Assembly: GCA_028752905.1 (NCBI GenBank)
Contig: JAQNBH010000006.1
Coordinates: 23,236,311-23,300,310 of the forward strand
Length of the DNA stretch: 64,000 nucleotides
Source: Cladorhizidae sp. MBARI D1340-BT2
Taxonomy: Eukaryota > Porifera > Demospongiae > Poecilosclerida > Cladorhizidae
Reading direction: 5' to 3'
The position numbers and the translations under genes are program-made. The notes beneath the pieces are model-generated. The model searched no databases. It saw only the letters and a program-made list of their open reading frames with translations, and had not been told where the DNA came from. Below are positions 22,220-31,769 of this stretch, piece by piece. How positions within the stretch are numbered: the stretch's first letter is position 1; each line of letters opens with the position of its first letter.

Positions 22220-24298
22220 CCCACTCACTGTCACAAGCGTATATATACGCAAAAAGTTGTTTATCAAATTAAAAAAACAATAAAAAATCGATCGTACCGT
22301 TCACAGACACATATTATACGTCAAAAGTTAGCACCCTACGATCGTACCGAATATAAAGGCAATAGACGTTCGGTAACTAGGGTAGTATTATTGAAAAGTC
22401 GGACCCACTCAGAATTTCAAATCGGGTTGAAGATGGCAGTTGGACTGTCCTTGGATAAAGTTATTTCTCAGGTTTAGGGCGACAATTTTGGACTTTCTGA
22501 GGATGAAAGCAGTGATCAAGAAGGCGCTGGCATCTCATCCTACCTTGGCCAGAGCTGTGTTGACCCTGAATTTCTTCTATCGCTTGGCAGAATAGTTGCT
22601 GATGACCTACCTTCAAGGAAGCGTAGCGCTTTCACTCGAGGTGACGATCTAGATGGAGATGAGAATACCAGCGATGAAGAAGGTATTTACAGTCAGTTTA
22701 GCTACAGTTTAGCTATAGCTAGTTTTGTTGTTAGCAAAGCAGAGCATGGATCTACAATGCTCTTTTAGTTTCGTTGTTGCGGTAGTCCGCGTTAAAATTA
22801 TTTGATGCCAATTTCTTATCCCCTTCAGATTTGATGCATGAAGCGATGGATTGGGCAGCTGATAGAGCTTCATCAACTCTGACACAATCTATTGTTGCTA
22901 GCCCTCATATTACTGTGGTGGCTGCTTCATCACCTTCTCCATTGTTCCTCCAGTATCTGCAACACTAGGTTCTGTAACCTCTGCATCAGGTTCTATGACT
23001 TATGTGACATCTGTAGTCACTCCTATACTACTATTTCCAACATCATCATTGTCTGTTCCATCATCATGCCCTCCTTTATTTTTACCCTTGTACTCTGTGT
23101 CCTCTTCTAGTGAAGTATGCACTCCTTCACGACCAGTTGTTCAGCTTAGTCATAGCACTAGGAGTGTTCGTCATGCTCGAGTTAGTCAGAGTAGTGGTAG
23201 TGAAATAGCTTCTAGTGCTTCAAGTTCTGCTCTGCCTTTAGCTAGTCCTCTTTTTCTTTCTGGAACTTCACCTACCAGCATTTCTTTAGCTCCGTCTCTT
23301 GCTTCTTCTACTGTGTCCTCAGCTAGTACCTTTGATAGTCCCTCCTCTAATTCTCCAGAAGAGGGTGTTTGCGTATATGGTTGAGGCATGCATTCCCGAA
23401 CAGCTATGTTCTAGACTCTCATGTCCGCAGAGCAGATCACCTTGCCAGGGGTTACAGGAAGAGAGATTTTTTGACCTTCCGGTTGGAGCTAGCTAAGGAA
23501 CTAGTGGTATGCTTCTGCTCACGTCAGCATGCTGGCCGCCCTCGCTCAGTTCATAACGAGCGTCTAGACCGGCTGAACACCACGCTTGGCATTAGTCAGC
23601 ACTAACTGAAAAATAGCAGTGGTGTATTGTCTGTGTAGCAGTTGGAAATGTCTGGAATCTCAAACGACCATGAGATCACTTATTTGCCTTCACTGCAAAG
23701 TACCACTGTGTGTCACAAAGAGGGACTGTTTTTTCAAGTACCACACCATGGTAGACTTCGTAGTTTCCTAGTTTTTGCTTCACTTTTTTTAATTTTTACT
23801 TTCTATGGTATTTCCATTTTTCTCTCTGTTCTATGTGTGTGCTAGATGGCTGTTGTTTTGTATATGCATGTTTTGGTTGCTATTGTTGTCCTGTTATGGG
23901 AAGAAGAAGATGTAATAAATAATTGTTCATACAACACCAACATGTTAACAATATCTTCATCAGAAAATAAATATTAAAAAATGAAAAATATATGTTATGC
24001 AAGTTTTGTGAATACAATGAGTGTGTGCATATATATATATAATATATATAATACACATGTTGGCATATTGCATATTGAAGTAAGAGCTTTTCATTAGGCT
24101 GTAATTACATAATGATATTCATCATTTGTGGTCATTGCTTAGCAACCTAAAGTTGACCACAATGTTTGTCAACACCAATGCTATCCCATCAACCATGGTT
24201 GCTAGGGACTTCAGTGCATTCCTGATTTAATATTGATTTTTATTTGCACCCGAGTCCAAAAAAAAAAAAAAAGCTGCCTAAACCTGACGGTGAATGGG
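22220..24298 (+). mobile_element. piggyBac insertion PB1, 2079 bp, TTAA flanked
   Basis: TTAA at 22216-22219 and 24299-24302 flank termini CCCACTCACTGTCA and (reverse strand) CCCATTCACCGTCA, near-perfect inverted repeats beginning CCC. The right copy has a single TTAA at 55681-55684 at the same place, so this is a clean insertion after (or missed by) the duplication. Coding parts are an N-terminal exon from ATG 22432, a Ser-rich middle and a C-terminal tail, with no DDE core (see the next entry). It sits 18 bp (24303-24320) from the terminal TTAA of the next piggyBac. Confidence 0.95.
22432..23770 (+). pseudogene. PB1 protein remnant: piggyBac ends without catalytic core
   Basis: The N-terminal segment at 22432-22683 (SSYLGQSCVDPEFLLSLGR, acidic tail SDEE), interrupted by TAG near 22470, resembles that of the neighbouring PB2 (SSFLGDEVLDPKELAAF). 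A second exon (LMHEAMDWAADRASSTLTQS) and a Ser/Thr-rich stretch (22995-23380) follow. At 23385-23600 piggyBac C-terminal sequence appears (NSYVLDSHVRRA, FRLELAKELVVCF, HNERLDRLNTTLG), then a zinc ribbon at 23642-23770 (KCLESQTTMRSLICLHCKVP, then LCVTKRDCFFKYHT). None of the three catalytic Asp motifs is present: the Ser-rich part passes straight into the tail at about 23375. The lost segment corresponds to roughly the whole catalytic domain of the 4.7-kb piggyBac. Confidence 0.85.
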
Positions 24299-24899
24299 TT
24301 AAGCAATATTGCCAGCCATATTAACCCTTTCACCGTCGACTTCATTTTGAGATTTTGACCTGTTTTTACTTTAATTTTTGTATCTGATCATTGGTTCAGA
24401 AAAGTCCCCAGCAACCGCATATCACATGATTGACAAAGAGTTACTGATCAACTTGGTGATGTGTTGCCTAGCAACCAAACCACAAACCATTTTTTGATTA
24501 GAATACTTTTTATCACTGCATTTATCGACTATTACAAGTATATTTTATGGTTTTTCAGATCAAATACTAAAATATGGTCGCTTATCGAACTGCAAACAGC
24601 ATATAATCTGAAAAATGTACATTTTTTGGCATAATTTATTAATATTGAATGCCCTAATTTTTCTATTTTGCAGGATATAGCCATGTTTGTCAGTCTATAA
24701 GAGTATTGACTGTTGTCAAGCACCACGAGGAAGGTCTGGCTGTATTGAAAGTTGAAAATTTCAAGATGTTGCAGAAAGGCACAATAAAGCAAAGACTCAA
24801 CAAGAAAACATACTTGTACTACACATGTCTGCATGCATAAAGATAAAGAAAAGAAGTATACATGTACATGCCTAACACATGTACATACTACAAAAGCAA

Positions 24900-26186
24900 T
24901 ACAAAGAAAATCTCGCGAAGAGAAAAGGAAGCTAGTGCGAGTAGTCAGAGAGTGTGTGGAATTCCCTGAAGCATGTCCTTCCACGCACAGCACAAAGGCT
25001 AATACCACAAAGAGAGCAGTGACAAAAGGTCTTGTGCCTCTTACCTCTGGCCTCGACTTCTTCCTTGGCCTTTTCCTCTTCCTTAGCCTTTTCCTCTTCC
25101 TTGGCTTTTTCCTCTTCTTGGCCTTTTCCTCTTCCTTGGCCTTTTCCTCTTCCTTGGCCTTTCCCTTTTCCTTGGCCTTTACCTCTTCCTTGGCTTTTTC
25201 CTCTTCCTTGGCCTTTTCCTCTTCCTTGGCTTTTTCCTCTTCCTTGGCCTTTTCCTCGGCCTCGGCATCCAACACGCCCCCTGTCTCAGCGATCAGAAGG
25301 TAACAGTGATACTTCTGAGTCAGAAGATGGAACTACATCAAATGAAGGAGAAGATGGTAGGAGAGATTGTAGGAGCAATTGGGGGCGAGTTTGCAGGACC
25401 ACTCGGAGGAGAGTTTGCAGGATCACTCAGAGATTCAGCAGATTCAAGATCAGTGGCTAAACCTATATAAAAGATTATTACTATGAACTTTACAACCTAG
25501 TGAACTTTATAACTAACTTTATCATGTAGCTATCTACTACACTCATAGAGAATAGTACAAATAGAACTACTGTGATATTTTACCATATCGCGTACTTGTT
25601 ATTACCTACTTGTTATTACCTACTTGTTATTACCTACCCGATATGCGCACCCGATATGCGCATGCTCAGTAAAGGTTTGCGCATCCTCAGTCCCATGATA
25701 AATACATTATTAAATTGATACGGTGAAATATCACTCGTCTGATTGGCCGGTATTTTCACTCGTGCCTGCGGCACTCGTGGAAATACTAACCACAGACTCG
25801 TGATATTTCCCCGTATCAATGTAATAACGTATATTTATAACCTAGTGATATATATTTCTGGCTTATTATGTCTCTTGATAGCTCAAATATTATATTCCAT
25901 TGTATAGATATCTACTCATACTTACCAAGCAACTCATACTCTTCATCAGGAGTCATAAAAGCTCCATCAGAAGCACTGGCACTTAAAGTGTTTGGTCCAA
26001 CATCCTGAGGAGTTGAAGTTAAAGCTCTGGACAAAAAGCTGCCAACTCCTTAGGGTCTAATACCTCATCACCAAGGAAGGAAGACACTTGACCTTCATCA
26101 TCTTCATCTCTATCATAGTCAGAGAGGTCGAAACCGCCATCAAACAACAGCTCTAACACGCGAGCACGATCAAATATTTCAGCCAT
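24900..26186 (-). pseudogene. PB2 protein remnant: acidic head, charged repeat, zinc ribbon
   Basis: From ATG 26186: MAEIFDRARVLELLFDGGFD, SDYDRDEDDEGQ, SSFLGDEVLDPKELAAFCPE, stop at 26019, typical of an acidic piggyBac N-terminus. A second exon begins after TATATAG near 25460 (LATDLESAESLSDPANSPPS). An 18-bp repeat (AAGGCCAAGGAAGAGGAA type, 25055-25275) then gives Lys-Ala-Lys-Glu-Glu-Glu units. It runs into a zinc ribbon (KRHKTFCHCSLCGISLCAVR, then TCFREFH) at about 24940-25045. No catalytic Asp motif lies between head and ribbon. Indels in the repeat shift the frame before the ribbon. Confidence 0.8.
25515..25838. mobile_element. ~320-bp insert with 107-bp palindrome inside PB2
   Basis: Present in the left PB2 only. 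It contains three copies of CTTGTTATTACCTA (25598-25638) and a palindrome at 25714-25820 whose ends read ATTGATACGG and CCGTATCAAT, with inner GAAATATCACTCGTCTG pairing with CAGACTCGTGATATTTC. The tip includes CACTCGTGCCTGCGGCACTC. It replaces about 10 bp of the right-copy sequence, so no clean target duplication is visible. It is probably a short non-autonomous element or a fragment of one. Confidence 0.65.
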
Positions 26187-26404
26187 TTTTTGCTTGAATT
26201 CAAAATTGTTTGACGTCATAGTTACCTACGTGCTATATTATACGGTTCATAAATTTTTTGGTGAAATAGAACAGTCCATCGTGCACATTTACGGTAAGTT
26301 TTGAATATGTAGAGTCAACGGTTGATTTTTAATAATTATTAACGCGACGGTCACTCAATCTCGCGCTTCTATGCGGTGAAGCGGTTAAAACACAAACACA
26401 GAAT

Positions 26405-26530
26405 CTCCGACTACTTGTACTTTTGTACTTTTCATTGCGCTGCCTGGCACCAGAATGTTAGCAGTTGAATCGGAATGGACTTCACTGGCTGCTGGGGAGC
26501 CACTCTCGAGAACCTGAACTGAAGCCAAGA
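26405..26530 (+). mobile_element. Penelope-like tail fragment, left copy
   Basis: Similar to the sequence just after the GIY-YIG end of the element at 45.2 kb. Here GCTGCCTGGCACCAGAATGT and GAATGGACTTCACTGGCTGC read forward; at 45165-45240 the reverse complement gives GGCCTAGCACCAAAGTGTG and GAATGGACTTGCCTGGCTGC. Its counterpart in the right copy is 53765-53890. Assignment to Penelope rests on that adjacency alone. Confidence 0.5.
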
Positions 26531-27018
26531 TCACCATATTTTTTTTCTGTATTCAGTTATTTATCACAACCTTTTTGAAATAGAAAGCCAAAGTTTGGAC
26601 TTGTCATCAATAGGAGCCTCTAGCCCTAGATGCCTACTACTCTAACGCCCTAGCAGTTTTAGAACTTCTATAACTTTTGACAAACATCAGATGAAGAATT
26701 GCCAAGAAATATATATATACCATGAGATGTGTTTTTTATCTCTCATTTTTCTCAGCTAATGTTCATTGTGTATCAGTGTCAAGTTAAACAGAAACTTGGA
26801 GCTCTGGAGACTGATAATGTATTTAGGTTGTATGTGGTGAAAAATGGAAATCATTGACTTCTTTTAATATCATGTAAATTCTGACAGTTTGTCCACCTGT
26901 TCTTTATATATGCACGAACTTTATTATTTAGAGGACCACGATACAGCTGCGATTTATTATCCCTACATATATAGTATGAATGCATTCTTGATTTATATTT
27001 TGATTACTGTAACTTTAG

Positions 27019-27184
27019 ACCCTGGATTGCCTACAAGTGCTGGTAGAAATATTGGGACATCAGAGGTCTTCCATTCAAAAGATCCATACAGGTGTATACT
27101 CTATTGTTGTATTTTCTTGATTTAATAAATGTTTTATTTTTGAGACTCCATCCTTCCCTGATGAGCAAGCCAGTGAAAATCTCG
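27019..27184 (+). CDS. exon pair of the repeat array, left copy (U7)
   Basis: Exon a 27019-27091 (acceptor AACTTTAG, donor GTGTAT) and exon b 27145-27184 (acceptor TTTTGAG, donor GTATGT) are the left-hand duplicate of U6 at 53124-53289. Exon a reads PGLPTSAGRN in one frame but lacks one base relative to the other units, so it joins exon b only in the shifted frame. Cut off from the rest of the array by the joint at 27300. Confidence 0.5.
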
Positions 27185-27302
27185 GTATGTATAACTTAGT
27201 TTGGAATACTGGATTTATTCAATCTGTTTATTTTTCCATGTGGATAATTTTTACACAAATTGATCCATACAATAAACGTGCTTTCATTAAATTAATCAAG
27301 AA

Positions 27303-28313
27303 GGACTCCCAGGGGAGGAAGCTGTATCACTCAACTCATCAGATGGTCCAGGGTTGTTCGAACTGGTGTTGTGTGACTGGATGGAAGTTGGTATCTCATG
27401 TTGAACTGGCATCTCTCTAGTTAAGTAAGGCTTCAAGAGCCAGACATTAAACTTAACCTTCATAATGTTTTGGTTGTTATCCTGCAGTGTGCAGAATCCT
27501 TTGGGTGAGACATGAACGATTACATAGGGTCCCAGCCAGTCCTGCACCAGCCTGTCTCCTTTTTTGGATACCTTCCTTGCATTCCTCTTTTAAGGACATA
27601 ATCACCTATGATGGTCAACAGGTTAGTAATATAAAATTAAAAACATCCAGTAAAGGTAAAAAATATATCACAAAAAACAGACAAGGACATTCTAACATTT
27701 ATCAAAACTCGGAAATACATCTATCCAGAAAATTTTATTATTCTTAGCCTTTCGATTTTTTCTCAGAAACAACAATGGGACTCTAATTTGATTCAGCTTA
27801 TATAAAGGCACACATTAAAGGTATACATTAATTCATAAAAACATACCTATTGCCGTTTTTAGCCTCTTTTTGGCTTGGAATCGAAATAAGCTTTATGCTT
27901 TGCTTTAGCTTCTTCAATTTTCAACCGTATCTTCTCATATGTACCTATGTGATTACAAAATAAAACAGATCTGTAACATGATTTTTGGGGAGTGCATCAA
28001 ACATTTTCATTAAACTATTTGTCCCCCATTTTTGGTTACAAAAAAGTGTCAGCAATTCCATGTCATATATTTATGTTTGCCAGTCAGTTTAGTTCTTACA
28101 TCTGCCACATGCTTCTCCAACTTATATTGTATGTCTTCAGGAGACATAGTGAGTGAGATGTTTTCATAGAGAAGCTCCTGCTCATTCTCATGTTCTGCAT
28201 TATTGATGGCTATGGAATCCCTAGCTGTTCGGTAGAACATCAACACAAATGGCTGTTGCTTTGTTGAAGACTGGACACTTGTATTGATACCATAAGTTGT
28301 GGGGAGTACATAT
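27303..28313 (-). pseudogene. element 2: post-core exons, left copy, cut off
   Basis: 28100-28313 encodes YVLPTTYGINTSVQSSTKQQ and PFVLMFYRTARDS, the helix-plus-FGR-like segment after integrase cores, then an acidic stretch ending at donor GTAAGA. 27847-27944 encodes a Lys-rich helix (KIRLKIEEAKAKHKAYFDSK) with a stop in this copy. 27303-27605 encodes the beta-barrel-like GDRLVQDWLGPYVIVHVSP and VKFNVWLLKPYLTREM, then a Ser/Pro-rich linker. The Ulp1 part seen at 63.4-63.8 kb is absent here. Confidence 0.75.
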
Positions 28314-28451
28314 CTACATAAGTACAAAACATCATACATAGAAATCATAACTACAAGCAGCACATTCAAGGTATATGCATCCTTTAGCTGAAGGCTTACA
28401 CCAAAAACAATGTTTATATTTTTATTGTATAAGAATTTGGAAAATAATATA

Positions 28452-28834
28452 CCGTATTGCTACAATGTGCAATTTAGAGATTTTGAGCTCCATAAATGTA
28501 TAATGCGCTCTTAGTTTTGCGTTTTATAATAAGTACCACTTATTATAACAAGATCGGTTGGCACTTTTCTGCGCACTATCCTGACCATCCAGTACCCTCT
28601 GCACATTTTCGTTTGCTCTCCTGATACATCTGATCGATTCCTGCATCTTCACTAGTAGGCAAGGATTGTTTGAAGCACATTCGAATGGTCACACTGTAGT
28701 CAGCTTCTTTCTAAACCGTCTGGATTTTGGCTGCAATATGCACGCGGAATGTTTTGTGCGATAAAAAAGATTGCGAGATGTTTTACGAATAACAATGCAC
28801 TCGCAAAACTTAATCAAATTTTGTAGCAATACGG
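28452..28834. mobile_element. 383-bp MITE with TA flanks, left copy
   Basis: Ends CCGTATTGCTACAA and TTGTAGCAATACGG are perfect inverted repeats flanked by TA on both sides (28450-28451, 28835-28836), as in Tc1/mariner-type MITEs. It lies in an element 2 intron in both large copies, so it predates the duplication. One strand of the right copy keeps an 86-residue open frame; the left copy does not, which argues against coding. Confidence 0.85.
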
Positions 28835-28879
28835 TAGCAATAACTACTATTTTTTATGCCTTTTCATAATTTTATATGT

Positions 28880-28896
28880 GTGTGTGTGTGAGTGGG
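28880..28896. repeat. short GT microsatellite
   Basis: A TGTGTGTGTGTGTGAG run; the right copy has a CACACA run of similar length at 61681-61694. Confidence 0.7.
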
Positions 28897-29074
28897 TTGG
28901 TGTTTCAGTGTGAGAGGATTCATTGGAGAGATTCTGGTGAGATTTTCTGGGGTAATCACAGATTAGCATGAAATGTGATATTGCTATCTACTGGAAGGTG
29001 GTGGTAATAGTAGAAATCTCTCTATTAACAAACTGTCAATCTTGAAAAATAATTATTAAATATTGGTAGCTTAC

Positions 29075-29717
29075 TTGTTCCAGTCAGATTGAGTATCGTT
29101 TGTATACTTGGACAGTACCCTCTTAAGAGTTTGATTAGTCCACTCATCTTGGCCATTGCTCTGAGGGTGATATACCGAACATACCATCTGCTTCACTCCA
29201 AAAGCAGTCAAGACAACATCATTGAGCTGAGTTATCAAATAAGTTCACACAAACAGAACATTACTCTACATGAATATTTATCAAAAGGAAGCAGGAGGAA
29301 ATTTCCAGATAATCAAGACTGAAGTCGCTAATAAAGTTATCTTAAATTGTGTTAAGTCTGCCTTGTACTCAATATAGTCTAACTTTGCTCTTGTAAACAA
29401 ATCCAACACATTTTCCTTGATTAATTTTCACTTCTCAGACCACATACATGTCATTTCATGAACACAGATGGCAACAGTTTTAATAAGTTAGTTACCTGGT
29501 TTATAAATTCACGCCCCTTATCCATTATAATTTTTTGGGAGGACCATAACTGTAGATGAGCTCGAGTAGAATGCTTGCAACATCACCAGCTGACTTGGAC
29601 TTGATTGGCCGAGCAAATACCCACTTGGTAAAGAGATCTGTAACAGTGCAGACATATATATGGCCTTCGTCTGTGGCCGCAAATTGACCAATAAGGTCTA
29701 TACCCAAAATCTCCCAT
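29075..29717 (-). pseudogene. element 2: DDE integrase core
   Basis: Exon 29496-29717 starts WEILGIDLIGQFAATDEG and holds the first catalytic Asp in GIDLIG. It continues VTDLFTKWVFARPIKSKSAG and GDVASILLELIYSYGPP, then the second Asp in MDKGREFINQ. One C is missing in the run before the second Asp, so the left frame breaks at GPPKKL. The right copy is open there. Exon 29075-29226 gives LNDVVLTAFGVKQMVCSVYH and the Glu in SNGQDEWTNQTLKR. All three catalytic residues survive at codon level. Confidence 0.8.
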
Positions 29718-30186
29718 CTGTAAGTATTTGCTACATAATTTTAAGCAAATCAGATGTGCCTGTAAATTACCTGATTTTAAGCATTTTAATTATTATATAG
29801 TGCATAAGATTTGGATTGGTAAAGGATTATCTAACCTGTTTATTAAAATTAACCAAAAAATTATTCAATTTAATCGGTGTATATATGTAGCATCAAAATT
29901 CCCCTAAGTACTAACTTGTCCAATATCAGACCTATTCATGCAGCCTAAAAGTTTAGGCTTCTCTTGCCAGCAATTTAATATGCTTAAGCACTCTCATGTA
30001 GGCACTCTCATGTAGGTTTGGCAGGTCAGAGATCATTCAGCAACAAACTAAAACTTGCCATATACTCGATTCTATACCTATACAGACCCTAAAAAAAGTA
30101 TGTCGCAAAAATCGTTCCAACAATATAGCACACAGAAGCGCAGTTCTCCAAACTAAAAAAAAGGTCGAAAAAATTATACGTAAAAT

Positions 30187-30237
30187 CATCATCAGCATCA
30201 TCATCATCATCATTATCATAATCATCATCATCATCAT
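30187..30237. repeat. ATC/GAT microsatellite
   Basis: An imperfect ATC-type run (ATCATCATCAGCATCATC and so on). The right counterpart (60369-60412) is shorter, so it has changed length since the duplication. It produces Met-rich spurious open frames on the minus strand. Confidence 0.85.
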
Positions 30238-30774
30238 CTTATTGGCTGCATAGATTTCATTTATTTTTATGCCATTTTGTAGAGCGCTATCTGGGAAGGT
30301 GCCTTTTGGTATCGCTTTAGAGAGCTAATAAAAAAAAGGTTGATTTTTGCATATATAGTTCGTCTAAGATGCCATCTTTGAACGGCATGCGCAACCCAAA
30401 TTGCTTGATCCTTTACCAAATCGCTGTGTTAGATGCAGTGGATTGAGGGTATGGCTTTTGCAGTGAAGAATCAAAGAAGGATTGCTGAATGTAGTTACTG
30501 ATGGGGGAAGCATTTTAGGATTGTTCCTTATGGCATTCCAAACCACTGGACCAATCTGTCCCAAACTTGTCATGCATGCATACCAACTTGACCTGGGAAG
30601 TAACCTGGGCTAGGTCTGACCAGGACACTCCTCTTCGTGTGGGCATTGCAGGCATATATAGCATCAAAACAGTATTCCAATTCACGAAAGCTTTAAAATA
30701 TATTGGGAACAAGTAATATGTAAAAAAAATTATACTAAATTAAAGGACATATAGGATTGGCTTTGATATTGTGC

Positions 30775-31097
30775 TGTCGTAACAATCACTCCATAACTGC
30801 CTCCACACCACCATAAACTTCAGCAATAATATATTCTTGGATAACAATCCCTACATTACTGTGGACAGCAAAATTGTGATAAATAACTGATGCTATATAG
30901 CAGCACATTTTCTTAGCTATAAATCTCTTCATACCTTATGTTAGAGTAATCTGGATTTTATCATATTTGTGACGTCCCTTGTGGTTGTGGAGGTAGTAAT
31001 ATAGTACAAGAATATATTATTATTGCTGAAGTTTATAATTATTTGTGAGGTCACTTGTGGTTGTGTGGAGGCAGTAATGGAATGATTGTTATGACAG
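30775..31097. mobile_element. foldback element, ~323 bp, left copy
   Basis: The left arm starts TGTCGTAACAATCACTCCAT and the right arm, reverse complemented, starts TGTCATAACAATCATTCCAT. The arms pair over roughly 75-90 bp (ACTGCCTCCACAC, AAACTTCAGCAATAAT). Nothing is coded. It sits in an element 2 intron and is shared with the right copy (59511-59832). Confidence 0.75.
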
Positions 31098-31206
31098 TCT
31101 AGCAATCATATATTTCCCCAGTTGGGCCTAACATATTTCCAATGGGCATCTTTTCTATCATTTGCACATCATTGCTCAGTACACTGGGTCACAGTAACTT
31201 AGTTAC

Positions 31207-31750
31207 CTGCTCAAAACTTTAATGGGATGTAACTCAGGTGCAATCATCTTGATCATCTGCATCTTCTGGCACTTGTGACAAGTGCTTAGCTAAAGGTATC
31301 AAAAGTAACCTATTATTAGCTATATGGTTACAACACTATTCAGTGTCAATGTGATATCATAAATTTTAACTTCAATTAACAAATAAGTAGAATCAATACA
31401 GTAATGTTAATTTTGTTACATGATTTACGAGTTTCTTAATTAAGCTTTAAAGTTTATCTTATTTCTTACAACCAGTAAGATTGATGTGTATTTAAAGCCT
31501 CATCGTCACTTGCACATCCATGTTGACATATTAATTATAGATGCTGTGCACTAAACTATTCTTACCCAACTCACAACCATAGTAGTCCAGTATTAATCCT
31601 GTGGTCAATCATGCTAAGGTACGCTTTTGCCCTTGGTGAGCACCATTGACGTCATGGGCCTCACGTAGTAGCATCTGATGTTCATCACTAGAGAAAAGGA
31701 CCAGCCTCTTAACTGTCTCATTTGGATGGTTCTCATTGTGGGTTGGGTAT
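31207..31750 (-). pseudogene. element 2: integrase zinc-binding exons
   Basis: The upstream exon gives NHPNETVKRLVLFSSDEHQM, then LLREAHDVNGAHQGQKRTL, with the His pair of an H2C2 finger. The next exon (31207-31284, 78 nt, donor GTAACT) gives TCHKCQKMQMIKMIAPELHP, with the Cys pair. Together they form the HHCC domain before an integrase core. The right copy lacks both, because its joint falls in the intron just after the second exon. Confidence 0.7.
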
Positions 31751-31769
31751 AAGACATTCTTTCACCTAC

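Larger units (their letters stand above)
24325..26384 (-). mobile_element. piggyBac element PB2, left copy, 2060 bp
   Basis: Flanked by TTAA at 24321-24324 and 26385-26388. Ends are CCCTTTCACCGTCGAC and, on the other strand, CCGCTTCACCGCATAG, imperfect inverted repeats. Gene parts run on the minus strand. A ~320-bp insert (25515-25838) is missing from the right copy. Because it is present in both large copies, it inserted before the duplication. Confidence 0.9.
18424..31180 (+). repeat. left copy of large inverted, circularly permuted duplication
   Basis: Block A (18424-27299) matches the reverse complement of 53006-59427. Block B (27303-31180) matches the reverse complement of 59425-63293. 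The matches extend through introns, nested elements and spacers, with a few mismatches per line by eye. Left-only insertions are a 2.08-kb piggyBac (22220-24298) and a ~320-bp insert (25515-25838). At the A/B joint (27300-27302) both the exon-pair repeat and element 2 are cut off. Confidence 0.9.
27303..31760 (-). mobile_element. element 2, left copy: integrase element truncated at its 3' end
   Basis: Minus-strand multi-exon gene of a second Ginger-like family. Exons by position: H2C2 part 1 (~31623-31750), H2C2 part 2 (31207-31284), integrase core (29496-29717 and 29075-29226), post-core helix (28100-28313), 27847-27944, and the last exon (27303-27605), cut at the joint 27300-27302. Introns host a foldback element (30775-31097), a GAT microsatellite and a 383-bp MITE (28452-28834). 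The protein differs from element 1 throughout, so these are two families rather than two copies. Terminal repeats were not found. Confidence 0.75.

Noticed and set aside
24532..25275. 247-residue minus-strand frame with a Lys/Glu repeat and hydrophobic end
   Set aside because: Only the charged repeat belongs to PB2. The rest is a shifted frame over the zinc ribbon and 3' sequence.
25032..25460. Plus-strand Trp/Pro/Phe-rich and Leu/Phe/Ser-rich frames, also seen at 54517-55099
   Set aside because: Antisense of the 18-bp Lys/Glu repeat of PB2; no independent evidence.
30037..30237. Met-rich minus-strand frame
   Set aside because: Produced by an ATC microsatellite; it changes length between the two copies.
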